The notes under the pieces were generated by a model. That model ran no database searches and was not told the DNA's origin. It saw only the letters and a program-made list of their open reading frames with translations. A stretch of DNA of 64,000 bases from Kiritimatiellia bacterium (lineage in GTDB: Bacteria; Verrucomicrobiota; Kiritimatiellia; CAIQIC01; Lenti-01), in assembly GCA_017527155.1 (NCBI GenBank), contig JAFXQI010000010.1, forward strand, positions 83,819 through 147,818. Direction: 5' to 3'. Below are positions 50,285-59,985 of the stretch, in pieces (within the stretch, counting starts at the first letter, position 1; every line of letters starts with the position of its first letter). A program made the translations under genes and the position numbers.

Positions 50285-50392
50285 AAAAATCGGCCGGAGC
50301 CCCATCTTCGGCCTTGCCACGGGGAAGATTCCGTGGCATAGAAGAATAAAGCCACCGGGCCGCGGCAGGTCCGGTCATACACGGAGAAGACT

Positions 50393-50737
50393 ATGCGGAC
50401 AATCAAAGGTTTGGTCGCCGGTGCGTTGCTGGCCGTCATGATGAGCGGATGCGCATCCTGGAACGTGGACATCAGCCGGTTGCAGCTGGGCATGGAACCC
50501 GAACAGGTGCAGGAAGCCATCGGCAAGCCGTTCGCCATCCGCGCCGCCAAGATGTACAACGGCGACGAATGGTCCGAGGTCTGGGAATACCTGCCGCCGG
50601 TCTTCACGTGGGAACCCAAGGTGTACTGGATCTACTTCGAGAACGGCAAGGTCGTGCAGTGGGGCGAACCCGGCGACTTCAGCGGCTCCGCCGCGAGCGC
50701 GGTCAAGGAATACAACCCCAACAAGGGCGCCCGCTGA
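50393..50737 (+). CDS. Small outer-membrane-type lipoprotein, BamE/SmpA-like
   Basis: The ATG at 50393 (MRTIKGLVAGALLAVMMSGC) has GGAGAAG upstream. The lipobox is MMSGC with Cys20. The mature 95 residues read LQLGMEPEQVQEAIGKPFAI and later VYWIYFENGKVVQWGEPGDF, which has the pattern of the SmpA/OmlA/BamE fold (GMT..EV...LG.P). With Ala/Ser after the Cys the Lol system (59278-61207) would send it to the outer membrane. A strong hairpin follows. Its neighbour is a beta-barrel protein, which fits an outer membrane role, but a BAM complex role is unproven. Confidence 0.82.
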   Translation: MRTIKGLVAGALLAVMMSGCASWNVDISRLQLGMEPEQVQEAIGKPFAIRAAKMYNGDEWSEVWEYLPPVFTWEPKVYWIYFENGKVVQWGEPGDFSGSAASAVKEYNPNKGAR

Positions 50738-50752
50738 GCGGACGGACGTGAG

Positions 50753-50774
50753 CCAAGGGAGAACCCTCCCTTGG
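50753..50774 (+). terminator. Hairpin after the lipoprotein gene
   Basis: CCAAGGGAG / CTCCCTTGG forms a 9-bp perfect stem with an AACC loop, followed by CCATCTTGCTTGTTT. It lies 15 bp after the stop codon. The T-run is imperfect. Confidence 0.6.
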
Positions 50775-50802
50775 CCATCTTGCTTGTTTGCCCCCGCACC
50801 GG

Positions 50803-52161
50803 ATGCCCCGCATGGACCAACCCCGCACCTCCCGCACACGCTGCAACGGGCGCTTCGCAGCGCTTCTCCGTTGCGCGGCGTTCTGCGCCGTGGTTGCGGG
50901 GTTCTGTGCGGCCCGCCCGGCCTTCGCGCAACTGCGCCTCGGCGAGTGGTTGCTGGTCCCGACGGTGGGCGTCGATCTCGCCTACGACAGCAACGTCGAC
51001 GACTCCTATCCCGAAGAAGAGAGCGAAACCCTCCGCAAGGACGACTTCTACTGGGAGCCTCGGATTTCGCTCGGCATCCAGCCCAAGCACCTGCGCCCGA
51101 ACACGACCCTCGGCCTGAGCGGTACCGCGTCCTACATGGACTACTTCCGCCGCGATGACCAAGACGAACTCACCTTTGACGGCCAAATCAATTTCCAGGC
51201 CACCTCCCCCCGCCTCCAGTTCGGGGGCATAGCCTCTGCCACCCGCCAGGTCGAAAGCTCGGAATCCACCTACCGCCCCGGCGGCGCCGAACGGGATCCC
51301 AACAACACGTATGAGGGCTCTCTCTCTCTCGCTTGGAACTGGTATCGCTTCCGCATGACGGGCGATGCCACCTGGACCAGCGAACGCCACGATGAGGAAA
51401 AAGACAAGGACGGCGACAACGACGAGCTGGACGCCACCGGCGCCGTCTTCCTGGACCTCACCTCCTGGATGGCCCTGACCGCCAGCTACGAATGGGATCG
51501 GAAAGAGCAAATCCGGTCGGGAGAAATCACGACCGAAACCACCTTGGATTTGGGTGTTTCCGGCAACGTGCACCCGAAATTCCTGCGGTCCCTGCCTGTC
51601 GTGACCTACTTTGTCGGCGCCTCTTCGAAGGACACCAAGGAAGATGACGAAAAGGCGACCTGGGAGCCGAAAATCGAGCTCTCGGCCTCCGACCAGTGGC
51701 GCCTGTCGCGGGACCTCACGCTGGCGGCGAGCCTCGACTGGACCAACGACGAGAACGAAGACGAAGTCAAGACGACCTTCAACGTCAACCTCAACCACAC
51801 CATCAACGCCTATCTCTCGCAAATGGTCGGTGCCTCGCTCGAGCCGCGCAAGACGTTCGGCTCCAATGCCGACACCGAGACGATCACCTACACCTACAAC
51901 TTCAACGTCAAGGATTTGCTGATTCCCCACCTGCACATGGGCTTCACGGCGGAATACAAGCTGGACACGCCGCTGGGCGACACCGACGAACCGACCGAGT
52001 ATACGACCACGTTGACCTACACCGCCGGCCACTCCCGCCCCATTTCCCGCCGCCTGTCCCGGAATCTCGACTACACCTACACGTGGGAAAACTCCAACTT
52101 CCACGACGACGGGGCCAAACAGAAGCACTTGGTGGTATACGGCTTCTCCTACCGTTTCTGA
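50803..52161 (+). CDS. Outer membrane beta-barrel protein
   Basis: The start is uncertain (ATG at 50788, 50803 or 50812; no clear ribosome-binding site); 50803 gives MPRMDQPRTSRTRCNGRFAA before the hydrophobic core CAAFCAVVAGFCAARPAFAQ. The mature protein alternates short amphipathic strands with acidic loops (LRLGEWLLVPTVGVDLAYDS, LSLAWNWYRFRMTGDATWTS, LTASYEWDRKEQ) and ends in Phe (VVYGFSYRF), the usual C-terminal signal for barrel insertion. About 16-18 strands can be counted by eye. It looks like the outer membrane beta-barrel family often linked to exopolysaccharide export, but no such genes are adjacent except the glycosyltransferase far away. Loops contain many Asp/Glu. Confidence 0.82.
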   Translation: MPRMDQPRTSRTRCNGRFAALLRCAAFCAVVAGFCAARPAFAQLRLGEWLLVPTVGVDLAYDSNVDDSYPEEESETLRKDDFYWEPRISLGIQPKHLRPNTTLGLSGTASYMDYFRRDDQDELTFDGQINFQATSPRLQFGGIASATRQVESSESTYRPGGAERDPNNTYEGSLSLAWNWYRFRMTGDATWTSERHDEEKDKDGDNDELDATGAVFLDLTSWMALTASYEWDRKEQIRSGEITTETTLDLGVSGNVHPKFLRSLPVVTYFVGASSKDTKEDDEKATWEPKIELSASDQWRLSRDLTLAASLDWTNDENEDEVKTTFNVNLNHTINAYLSQMVGASLEPRKTFGSNADTETITYTYNFNVKDLLIPHLHMGFTAEYKLDTPLGDTDEPTEYTTTLTYTAGHSRPISRRLSRNLDYTYTWENSNFHDDGAKQKHLVVYGFSYRF

Positions 52162-52299
52162 CGGACCAATGCGGTGAGGGGGAGCATGCGAGGATGCGCG
52201 GCACGGGGGATGGACAGGCGCGGGATGGACGGCAAAACAAAGGATGGACGCGTGTTTTCTGTTTTTCCGGGGCGGGTGGCGTGTGGTAGGGTGCGGGGC

Positions 52300-53046
52300 A
52301 TGGAAAGCGGATTCGAGAGGACGGAGCGGCTGTTCGGTGCGGAGGCCGTGGAGAGGCTGCGGCGGGCGCGCGTGTTCGTCGCGGGACTCGGCGCGGTCGG
52401 GGCCGCCGCAGCCGCGTCGCTCGCGCGCACGGCGGTGGGGCATTTCGTGCTCGCGGATTTCGACGTGGTGCGCGAATCGAACCTCAACCGGCATCCGTTC
52501 GCGTACCGCTCCACCCTCGGCCTGCGCAAGACGGAGGTCGCGGCGCGGTTCCTGCGCGACATCAATCCGGAGGTGCGCATCGAGATCGCGGAGGGGTTCA
52601 TCGACGCGGAGACGGCGCCGCGCCTGCTGGCGGAGCATCCGTCGGACGTGCTGCTCGACGCGATCGATTCGCTGCTGCCGAAGACGGAGCTGCTGCTGGC
52701 GGCGCAGGCGGCGGGGCATCCGTGCGTGATCTCGTGCATGGGGGCGGCGCGCAAGACGGACCCGCTGCGCCTGGCGGAGGCGGACCTGCTCGACACGCGG
52801 ATGTGTCCCCTCGCCCACCTGCTGCGCAAGCGGCTGCGCCGGCGCGGGGTGCGCCGCGGCATCCATTGCATCTTTTCGCTCGAACCCGCCGCCGGACCCG
52901 CCGCGCCGCCGCCGGAGGGGCCGGAGCCGGACTTCCTCGACCGCGGCCGCCGCCGCGAGCCGATGGGCTCGCTCCACGCCGTGACTTCCGCCGTCGGCGC
53001 GGCCGCGGCGGCCGCCGCCATCCGCCATCTCCTGGAGACGCCATGA
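52300..53046 (+). CDS. tcdA: tRNA threonylcarbamoyladenosine dehydratase (TcdA/CsdL)
   Basis: The ATG at 52300 (MESGFERTERLFGAEAVERL) matches the family start R..RLFG...; the frame upstream is discarded. The 248-residue protein has the E1-like Rossmann motif VFVAGLGAVGAAAAASLART, ADFDVVRESNLNRHPFAYRS and LLDAIDSLLPKTELL, then SCMGAARKTDPLRL. It uses ATP to cyclise t6A at position 37 of tRNAs to ct6A, thus acting after the TsaB-containing complex (tsaB is at 6706). Its stop codon overlaps the start of the following lipoprotein gene (ATGA), which is functionally unrelated. Confidence 0.93.
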   Translation: MESGFERTERLFGAEAVERLRRARVFVAGLGAVGAAAAASLARTAVGHFVLADFDVVRESNLNRHPFAYRSTLGLRKTEVAARFLRDINPEVRIEIAEGFIDAETAPRLLAEHPSDVLLDAIDSLLPKTELLLAAQAAGHPCVISCMGAARKTDPLRLAEADLLDTRMCPLAHLLRKRLRRRGVRRGIHCIFSLEPAAGPAAPPPEGPEPDFLDRGRRREPMGSLHAVTSAVGAAAAAAAIRHLLETP

Positions 53047-56000
53047 ACGATCCGATCGCGAACCGGTTTTCCAACCATTGGAAAACTTTTTTCCAATCAT
53101 TGGAAAAATCCATGGAAATTTTCCAACCATTGGAAAACTTTTTTCCAATCGTTGGAAAAATCCGCGGGAATTTTCCAACCATTGGAAACTTTTTTTCCAA
53201 TCGTTGGAAAACCGTGCCGGCGGCGCTGGGGGCGGCGGTGCTGGCGGCGGGCTGCGCGGGGGGCGGCGGCGTGGGGCTGTCGGTGCCGGAGGCGGTGCGC
53301 TGGAAGGTATCGGCGTCGAGCCGCCAGGAGGGGCATCCGCCCGCGCTCGCCGCGGACGGGGATGCCTCGACGGAATGGCGCGCGGCCGCCGACGACGAAC
53401 GGCCGTGGTGGCAGGCGGACCTGGGAAGGACGGTGCCGGTATGCGGCTTCTCGGTGGATTGGGGCGCGGCGCCGGGGATCGGGTACGAGGTGCAGCTGTC
53501 GACGGACGGCGAGCGCTGGTCGGTGGCCTGCGAGGTCGAGGACGGCGACGGCGGCTGGGACGTGATGCTCGTCGAGCCCGTCCTCGCCCGCCACGTGCGC
53601 CTCGCCGTCGACCGCCGCGAACAGGGCGGGGGGACGTCGCTGCGGGATTTCGAGGTGTTCGGCATCTGGACGAGGCCCGAGGTCCGCGCGGACGGCCGTA
53701 CGTGTCCGCAGGGGACGGCCATCCTCGGCGCGGCCGTCCCGGACGCCGGGTGGCGCTGCGCCGCGAACGAGGGGGAACTCGATATCGATCTCCGCCGCGA
53801 ACGCCTCCTCGGCGGCCTGCGCGTGGAATGGGGCGATGGGGGATGGGCGGCGGTGACGGAGGTGGACGTCTCGGCGGACGGCGGGGAAACGTGGAAGCGG
53901 CTCGGCCGGGCGCGGTCGGCGGGGAACGCGGTGTCGGTCATGGGCCAGGGGCTCGCGGCGCGGCGGGTGCGGCTGGGCTTCCGCGGGGGTACGGGACCGG
54001 GAGGCGGATTCGAGGTGCGGCACGTGGAGCTGCGCGGACCGGAGGGGACCCTCTCGCCCTTGGCGCGCCTGCAGGAGGCGGCCGACGCGGCGCCGGAGCT
54101 GTATCCGATGGTCTTGCGCAACCGCCAGCCCTACTGGACCGCCGCCGGCACCAACGGCGCGGTGCTCGGCGAGGAAGGCGCGTTCGCGGGCGCCGCCTCC
54201 CAGCCGGCGATCTGGCCGCTCGTCGTGGCGGAAGGGCGCGCGCGGACCCCGGCGACGGCGGAGGCTCCCGCGGAGTACGCGCTCGGCGGGCGCGGCGCGG
54301 GTCCCCTCCCCTACCTGCGCTGGGACGCCGGCGACGGGCTGTCGGTCCGCCAGCGCGCGATGGGGCTCGGGGACGGCGCGTGGGAGCTCGTCGAGCTCGT
54401 CAACGGCTCGGACGGACCGCGGCGCGGCTGGCTCTGCCTCGCGCTGCATCCGGTGGCCGTCGCGCCCGCGTGGGCCGGCGGCGAGGGGACGGAGGTCCGG
54501 CAGGTGCGGTTCCCGGACGTCGCCGATCCGCGCGCCCCCCGCCCCCTCGCCGTCAACCGCGCCACGCTCTACACGGTGCTCGCCGAGGACGGGCCGCTCG
54601 CGGTCGGCGCGTCCGCCTTCGCGGAGGACGGAGACGCCGTCCGCTACCCCGCCGCCGGCCGCTGGCCCCCGACCAATTCCGTGCGCAGCACCGTCGGTCT
54701 CGGCTCCGCCGTCTGCGGCATCCCCTACTCCCTCGCCCCCGGCGCCCGCTCCCGCCTCCTCGCCTGGACCGGACGCGCGCCGGACGCCGCCGCCGCGTCC
54801 CCCTTCGCGGCCTTCGAGACCGCGTGGGAGGAGGCGTGCTGGGAGTGGGCCGACCGCACGCGCGGCCTCGATCCGCACATCGACCGCATGGACGCGATGG
54901 ATGCGCTGCGCGCGCAGGCCGGATGGCTCCTCTTCGCGCCGCCGCCGCCCGCGTCGGAGCCGCTCGGCACCGTCGCGCTGCGGGTCGCCGCCCTCCTCCG
55001 CGCCGGGCACCCCGACGCCGCCCGCGGCCTCGTGCGCGCCGCCGCCGCCGCCATCGCCCCCGACGGCACCCCGCCCGCCGCCCTCCTCGCCGACGGACGC
55101 CCCGATCCCGCCGCCGAACCGCCGCCGCCCGGCGAAGCGGAGGGACAGTTCGCGTTCATGCTCATGGAGTGCCACCGCTTCGCGCCCGACATCGCCTTCC
55201 TCACCGAACACTACGGCGCCCTCCGCCGCGTCCTCGGACGCCTCGAACGCCTGCGCGACGACGAAGCCCGCGCCAACGCCCGCGCCGGCGGCTTCTTCGC
55301 CCGTACCCGCCGCTCCCTCCCCCTCGGCTCCGCCGCCGGACCCCACGAAGGCCTCCTCCCGCCCGCCGCCGACGGCCTCCACCGCTACGCCCCCCTCCTC
55401 TGGGCCCTCGGCGCCTGGCGCGAAGGCACCGCCGCCGCCGGCCTCCTCGGACGCGACGAAGACGCCGCCTGGATGACCGCCGCCCACGCCGCCCTCCGCG
55501 CCTCCCTCCGCACCTCCCTGCGCGCCGCCGCCGACGCCATGGACGCCCCCGGCATCCCCGAAGCCGCCGAGCGGCCCGTCCCCTCCGTGCGCACCGCCAT
55601 GCTCCTCGCCTGGCCCTGCGACGACCCCGCCCTCGCCGAGACCTGGGAGATGCAGTCCGCCTTCGACGCCTTCTACGACGGCTTCCTCGACCGCTTCGAC
55701 CATCCCGGACACCCCGCCACCGACGCCGCCGAACCGCTCCTCGCCCTCCCCCTCGCCCGCCTCGGACGCGGCGACTACGCCCGCGAAGTCCTCGCCATGC
55801 GCCTCGAAAGGCGCGTCCCCGCCGGATGGCAGACCTGGCCCGACCGCGTATCCCCCGACCCGCGCCGCAAGGGCGAAGTCGGCGCCATGCCCGACGCGCG
55901 CGCCGCCGCCGCCTGGATCGTCGGCGTCCGGTCCCTGCTCGCCGACGAACGCGGGCGCCGACTCGACCTCCTCTCCGGCCCGTTCATGGAGTGGCTGCAG

Positions 56001-56291
56001 TACGGCGAAGGACTGCGCGTCGAGCACATGCCCACCGCCTTCGGCCCCCTCGACCTTTCGGCCATCTGGACCGAGGACCGCTACCGCGTCGAAATCGGCG
56101 GCGAAGCCCGCCCCCCCGCCGGCTACTTCGTCCGCTGGCCCATGACCGACCTGCCCGACCGCGTCACCGCCAACGGCGTCCCCCTCGCCCCGACCGACTA
56201 CGACGCCACCGGCTGCCGCCTCCCCCACGACTTCCGCGGCACCCTCGAAGCCACCCTCCCCTACCTCGCCCCCTGGCCCCGCGAACCCTGA
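53043..56291 (+). CDS. Large discoidin-domain lipoprotein with palindrome-encoded leader
   Basis: The ATG at 53043 overlaps the tcdA stop (ATGA). Codons 9-57 are translated from the palindromic array (53067-53211) as FSNHWKTFFQSLEKS..., followed by the lipoprotein signal VPAALGAAVLAAGCAGG with the lipobox Cys. The mature protein of about 1010 residues starts with a discoidin/F5-8C-like domain (WRAAADDERPWWQADLGRTV, YEVQLSTDGERWSV, RHVRLAVDRREQGGGTSLRD) and a second similar one. It continues with a beta-sandwich and an alpha-helical region (PYWTAAGTNGAVLG, LWALGAWREGTAAAGLLGRD) reminiscent of (alpha/alpha)6 glycoside hydrolases. No catalytic pair was identified. A surface glycan-binding or -cleaving role is likely. 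Confidence 0.8.
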   Translation: MNDPIANRFSNHWKTFFQSLEKSMEIFQPLENFFPIVGKIRGNFPTIGNFFSNRWKTVPAALGAAVLAAGCAGGGGVGLSVPEAVRWKVSASSRQEGHPPALAADGDASTEWRAAADDERPWWQADLGRTVPVCGFSVDWGAAPGIGYEVQLSTDGERWSVACEVEDGDGGWDVMLVEPVLARHVRLAVDRREQGGGTSLRDFEVFGIWTRPEVRADGRTCPQGTAILGAAVPDAGWRCAANEGELDIDLRRERLLGGLRVEWGDGGWAAVTEVDVSADGGETWKRLGRARSAGNAVSVMGQGLAARRVRLGFRGGTGPGGGFEVRHVELRGPEGTLSPLARLQEAADAAPELYPMVLRNRQPYWTAAGTNGAVLGEEGAFAGAASQPAIWPLVVAEGRARTPATAEAPAEYALGGRGAGPLPYLRWDAGDGLSVRQRAMGLGDGAWELVELVNGSDGPRRGWLCLALHPVAVAPAWAGGEGTEVRQVRFPDVADPRAPRPLAVNRATLYTVLAEDGPLAVGASAFAEDGDAVRYPAAGRWPPTNSVRSTVGLGSAVCGIPYSLAPGARSRLLAWTGRAPDAAAASPFAAFETAWEEACWEWADRTRGLDPHIDRMDAMDALRAQAGWLLFAPPPPASEPLGTVALRVAALLRAGHPDAARGLVRAAAAAIAPDGTPPAALLADGRPDPAAEPPPPGEAEGQFAFMLMECHRFAPDIAFLTEHYGALRRVLGRLERLRDDEARANARAGGFFARTRRSLPLGSAAGPHEGLLPPAADGLHRYAPLLWALGAWREGTAAAGLLGRDEDAAWMTAAHAALRASLRTSLRAAADAMDAPGIPEAAERPVPSVRTAMLLAWPCDDPALAETWEMQSAFDAFYDGFLDRFDHPGHPATDAAEPLLALPLARLGRGDYAREVLAMRLERRVPAGWQTWPDRVSPDPRRKGEVGAMPDARAAAAWIVGVRSLLADERGRRLDLLSGPFMEWLQYGEGLRVEHMPTAFGPLDLSAIWTEDRYRVEIGGEARPPAGYFVRWPMTDLPDRVTANGVPLAPTDYDATGCRLPHDFRGTLEATLPYLAPWPREP
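53067..53211. repeat. Array of six TTTTCCAANNRTTGGAAAA palindromes in 52-bp units
   Basis: Palindromes start at 53067, 53089, 53119, 53141, 53171 and 53193; spacings are 22, 30, 22, 30, 22. A 52-bp unit of two palindromes (CC centre, then TC centre) is thus repeated nearly three times. It is read through in frame by the lipoprotein gene. Because 52 is not a multiple of 3, the three units are translated in three different frames. Confidence 0.92.
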
Positions 56292-56307
56292 TCCCCGGCG
56301 CGGGTTG

Positions 56308-56387
56308 CCCCACCGCATGGTCGCGCGGAAGCGCGACCGCTGCGCTCTCCGCGGGGAGGGACGCGCTTCTGCGCGTCCGCGGTGGGG
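56308..56387. repeat. REP pair between convergent genes
   Basis: CCCCACCGC-AT-GGTCGCGC/GCGCGACC (56308-56338) is inverted with respect to GGACGCGC/GCGCGTCC-GCGGTGGGG (56359-56387). Two 8-bp hairpins with GGTGGGG at the outer ends form a head-to-head pair. A further hairpin CCGGAATC/GATTCCGG follows at 56395-56414. The lipoprotein and ATPase genes converge here. Confidence 0.75.
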
Positions 56388-56420
56388 AACATAGCCGGAA
56401 TCACACGATTCCGGGCCCCG

Positions 56421-59060
56421 CTATTTCGCGGAGAACGCCCGCGCGGCACGCAGCAGCACGAACACCACCAGCCCGAAAGCCGCGGTCGCGGCAAGCGGAA
56501 CCGGCGCGAGGGGCGCCAGGCGGAAGGCGCCCGCCACCGCCGGGACGTACAGCACCGCCAGCTGCATCGCGAGGGCCAGGACGGTCATCGCGGCGAGGGT
56601 CGGGTTCGGTGCGAACCGGAACGGACGACCGCTCCACGCGCGCAGCCCCCACGCCTGGCCGATCTGCCCGAAGCCGATCGCGGCAAAGAGCACGCTCCGC
56701 CACGGCCCGTCCGCCCCGTCCGCGCGGCGGCTCCACACGGCGAGCGCCATCGCGCCCGCGGCGATCAGCACGCCGACCCACGCGACGTGCCAGACGGTCG
56801 CGCGGTCGAACACCGGCGCGTCCGGGCGGCGCGGGGGGCGGCGCATGACATCGGCTTCGCCCGCTTCGAGCCCGATGCCCAGCCCGAGCAGGCCGTCGGT
56901 CATCAGGTTCAGCCACAGCAGGTGCAGCGGCAGCAGCGCGATGGCCCCGAGCCCCGCGACCGGCGCGAAAAGCATGGCAAGGGTCTTGGCGAGGTTGCCG
57001 CCGAAGGAGTAGCGGAGGAAGCGGACCAGGTCGTCGTAGATGGTGCGGCCTTCTTCGACGGCGGCGACGAGCGTGGCGTAGTTGTCGTCCAGCAGCGCCA
57101 TCTTCGCCGCCTCGCGCGCGACGTCGGTCCCGCCGCGGCCCATCGCGACGCCGATGTCCGCCTTCTTGAGCGCGGGCGCGTCGTTCACCCCGTCGCCGGT
57201 CATCGCGACGACTTCCCCCCGCGCCTGGAGGGCTTCGACGATCCGCAGCTTGTCCTCGGGCGTCGTGCGCGCGTAGACGTCGGTCCGCGCCGCGGCTTCG
57301 GCCAGCGCGCCGGGAGCGAGCCCCGCCAGGTCGGCACCGGTCGCCACGACGGGGGGACGCCCGCCGCCCGCCAGGTCGAGCGAGCGTGCGATGGCTTCGG
57401 CCGTGAGCGGGTGGTCGCCCGTGATCATGATGGTCCGGATGCCCGCGCGGTGCCCCGCCGCCAGCGCCTCCGCGACTTCCGCCCGCGGCGGATCCATCAA
57501 GCCCGCGAGACCGCAGAAGACCAGGTCGCGCTCGACGGCCTCCGCGTCCCACCCCGCGGCGTCCGCGGGCAGGGCGCGGTAGGCGAAGCCGAGGACGCGC
57601 AGGCCCTCGTGCGCCATCGCGGCATGGGCCTCGCGGAAGCGCGCGCGGAGGGCATCGCCGAGGGGGACCGCGCGGCCGCCGGCGAGGACCCGCGAGCACA
57701 GCGGCAGCACCTTGTCGGGGGCTCCCTTCACGGCCGCCACGAGGGGGCCTTCCACCATGGGGGACGGCAGCGGGGCGCCGGCGCGGTGCACGGTCGCCAT
57801 GCGCTTGCGTGCGGAATCGAAGGGGTGTTCCGCCACGCGCGCGGGGAGGGCTTCCCGCACGATGCCGTGGCGCATCGCGGCCTCGAGCAGCGCGGTCTCG
57901 GTGGGCAGGCCGACGAGGCGGCCCGTCTCCCCGGTGCCCGGACGGGCGTCGTTGCACAGCGCCGCGACGTACAGCAGCGGCCCGCTCTCGGCATCCGGCG
58001 CATCCTCCGGCGCGGCGTCGCGCGAGGCGGTGGCGATGCGCATCGCGCGCATGCGGTTCTCGGTGAGCGTCCCCGTCTTGTCGGTGCAGATGACCGTGAC
58101 GGAGCCCAGCGTCTCGACGGCCGGCAGCCTCCGGATCAGCGCCTGCCGCCGGAGCATCCGGCGGCCGCCCAGCGCGAGGGTCGCCGTCAGCACCGCGGGG
58201 AGGCCTTCGGGGACCACCGCGACGAGCAGGGATACCGCCGTCAGCAGGCTCGTCGCCAGGCCGCTGCCGCCGAGCAGCCCGATCGCGAACACCGCCGCCC
58301 CCGCCGCCGCGCCGACCCACGCGATGTGCTTGCCGGCCTGCGCCAGCTTGCGCTGCAGCGGCGTCCGCGTTTCGTCCATGTCGCGGATCAGCCCCGCGAT
58401 GCGCCCCAGCTCCGTATCCATCCCCGTGCCGACCACGACCCCTTCCGCGCGGCCGCGCACCACCATCGTGCCCATCCACGCCTGGTTCGGGCGGTCGGCG
58501 GGCGCAAGCGGCGGTTCGGCGGGCAGCGGCTCGGCGGATTTGCGCGCGGCCTCGGATTCGCCGGTCAGCAGCGATTCGTCGATGGCGCACTGCGTGCAGT
58601 CAAGCAACCGCAGGTCGGCGGGCACCGCATGGCCGGGTTCCAGGCACACGACATCGCCCGGTACCAGCTCGCGCGCCGGGAGCTCCGCGATCCCCCCGTC
58701 GCGCCGCACGCGCACCACCGGCCCCGCGAGACGCTTCAGCGCCGCCATCGCCTGCTCCGCGCGGCGCTCCTGCAGGAAGCCCAGCACGCCGAACATCAGC
58801 ACGATCGCGAGGATGGCGATCCCTTCCGTCCAGTTCCGCATCGCGAGCGACAGCCCGGCCGCCGCGACCAGGATCAGGATCATCGGCTCGGCGAACTGCC
58901 CCAGCAGCATCTTCCAGGCCGGTACCGTCGCCGCCCCGCGCAGTTCGTTCGGGCCGTGCACGGCAAGGCGTTCCGCGGCTTCGGCGGAAGAGAGGCCGCC
59001 GCCGCGGGAGCGGAGGGCGGCGAGGACGGCGTCGGCGGGCATCGTGTGGGGGCTGTTCAT
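56421..59060 (-). CDS. P2-type cation-transporting ATPase (Ca2+-ATPase-like)
   Basis: The 879-residue protein starts [20 protein letters not shown]. The phosphorylation site is [14 protein letters not shown], the TGES loop is LLTGESEAA, the hinge [20 protein letters not shown]. The transmembrane ion site [20 protein letters not shown] has the PEGL of Ca/Na/H P2 pumps. An N-terminal cation-ATPase domain ([20 protein letters not shown]) and C-terminal membrane segments are complete, at family length. It probably exports Ca2+ or a similar cation across the inner membrane. P2A and P2B cannot be separated by eye. It is a single gene, convergent with the lipoprotein gene and about 65 bp upstream of tRNA-Cys. 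Confidence 0.92.
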   Translation of the reverse strand: MNSPHTMPADAVLAALRSRGGGLSSAEAAERLAVHGPNELRGAATVPAWKMLLGQFAEPMILILVAAAGLSLAMRNWTEGIAILAIVLMFGVLGFLQERRAEQAMAALKRLAGPVVRVRRDGGIAELPARELVPGDVVCLEPGHAVPADLRLLDCTQCAIDESLLTGESEAARKSAEPLPAEPPLAPADRPNQAWMGTMVVRGRAEGVVVGTGMDTELGRIAGLIRDMDETRTPLQRKLAQAGKHIAWVGAAAGAAVFAIGLLGGSGLATSLLTAVSLLVAVVPEGLPAVLTATLALGGRRMLRRQALIRRLPAVETLGSVTVICTDKTGTLTENRMRAMRIATASRDAAPEDAPDAESGPLLYVAALCNDARPGTGETGRLVGLPTETALLEAAMRHGIVREALPARVAEHPFDSARKRMATVHRAGAPLPSPMVEGPLVAAVKGAPDKVLPLCSRVLAGGRAVPLGDALRARFREAHAAMAHEGLRVLGFAYRALPADAAGWDAEAVERDLVFCGLAGLMDPPRAEVAEALAAGHRAGIRTIMITGDHPLTAEAIARSLDLAGGGRPPVVATGADLAGLAPGALAEAAARTDVYARTTPEDKLRIVEALQARGEVVAMTGDGVNDAPALKKADIGVAMGRGGTDVAREAAKMALLDDNYATLVAAVEEGRTIYDDLVRFLRYSFGGNLAKTLAMLFAPVAGLGAIALLPLHLLWLNLMTDGLLGLGIGLEAGEADVMRRPPRRPDAPVFDRATVWHVAWVGVLIAAGAMALAVWSRRADGADGPWRSVLFAAIGFGQIGQAWGLRAWSGRPFRFAPNPTLAAMTVLALAMQLAVLYVPAVAGAFRLAPLAPVPLAATAAFGLVVFVLLRAARAFSAK

Positions 59061-59124
59061 CGCAGGTGGGAGGGGCTGGAGGGTGGATATGCGAACGGCA
59101 CCCTGCCGGGCGCCGTCTGGAAAC

Positions 59125-59199
59125 TGGAGGTGCGGACCGGGATCGAACCGGTGAATACGGATTTTGCAGACCCGCGCCTTACCACTTGGCTACCGCACC
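59125..59199 (-). tRNA. tRNA-Cys (GCA anticodon)
   Basis: Minus strand: GGTGCGG (59199-59193) pairs with CCGCACC, then U73 and an encoded CCA. The D-arm GCCAAGTGGTAAGGC, the anticodon loop with CTGCAAA (GCA) and the T-arm CCGGTTCGATCCCGG are all present. U73 is the identity base of tRNA-Cys. Confidence 0.97.
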
Positions 59200-59277
59200 T
59201 TTCACGAAGGATGGGCCGCACGATACCAAGTTTCCCCGTCCTGTCAACCTTTCATCCGCCGGATCCCGCCGGACGGT

Positions 59278-59985
59278 TCAGCCCCCCGCCGCATCCCCTT
59301 CCGGTTCCACCAGGCCGTCGCGGAGGACGATCGTGCGCGAGCACCGCGCCGCCACGTCGTCGTTGTGCGTCACCATCAGCAGCGTCAACCCCCGTCCGGC
59401 CACCAGCCCGAACAGCAACCGCAGCACGTCGTCCCCCGTCCGCGAGTCCAGGTTCCCCGTCGGCTCGTCGGCCAGCAGCAGCCGCGGCTCGTTCATGAGC
59501 GCCCGCGCCAGCGCGACCCGCTGCTGCTCGCCGCCCGACAGCTCGTTCGGCCGGTGCCCCGCCCGCGCCGCCAGCCCCACCATCTCCAGCAGCTCCATCG
59601 CCCGCGCCCGCAGCGTTCCGCCCCGCAGGAACGCCCCCCGCAGCCCCAGCGCCGGCAGCAGCACGTTCTCCCGCACCGTCAGCTCCGGCAGCAGGTGGTA
59701 GGCCTGGAAAACGAATCCGATCCTCGACGCCCGCATCGCCGACCGCTCGCGTTCCCCCACCCCGTACACGTCCCTCCCGCCGAACCGCACCCATCCCGAC
59801 GTCGGCCGGTCCAGCCCCCCCAGGATGTGCAGCAGCGTGCTCTTCCCCGCCCCGCTCTTGCCCGTGATGGCCACCGTCTCCCCCTCCCCCACCGCCAGCG
59901 ACACCCCCTTCAGCACGTCGAGACGCCGGTTCCCCATCGAGAACGAGCGCACCAGGTTTTCCGCCTGCAGCAGGATTTCACTCAT
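59278..59985 (-). CDS. lolD: Lipoprotein-release ABC transporter ATP-binding protein
   Basis: The 235-residue protein begins MSEILLQAENLVRSFSMGNR. Walker A is AITGKSGAGKSTLLHIL, Q-loop FVFQAYHLLPELTVRENV, signature LSGGEQQRVALARAL and Walker B RLLLADEPTGNLDSRTG, the LolD/MacB pattern. With LolC/E it extracts lipoproteins from the inner membrane toward LolA. It overlaps the permease gene by 8 bp. The lipoproteins at 50393 and 53043 are likely clients. Confidence 0.92.
   Translation of the reverse strand: MSEILLQAENLVRSFSMGNRRLDVLKGVSLAVGEGETVAITGKSGAGKSTLLHILGGLDRPTSGWVRFGGRDVYGVGERERSAMRASRIGFVFQAYHLLPELTVRENVLLPALGLRGAFLRGGTLRARAMELLEMVGLAARAGHRPNELSGGEQQRVALARALMNEPRLLLADEPTGNLDSRTGDDVLRLLFGLVAGRGLTLLMVTHNDDVAARCSRTIVLRDGLVEPEGDAAGG

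Noticed and set aside
50316..50337. Terminator after etfA
   Set aside because: GCCACGG/CCGTGGC can pair, but the stem is only 7 bp and no T-run follows; too weak to list as a separate terminator.
53067..53211. CRISPR array
   Set aside because: The units are palindromes at 22/30-bp intervals with no unique 30-40-bp spacers and no cas genes.
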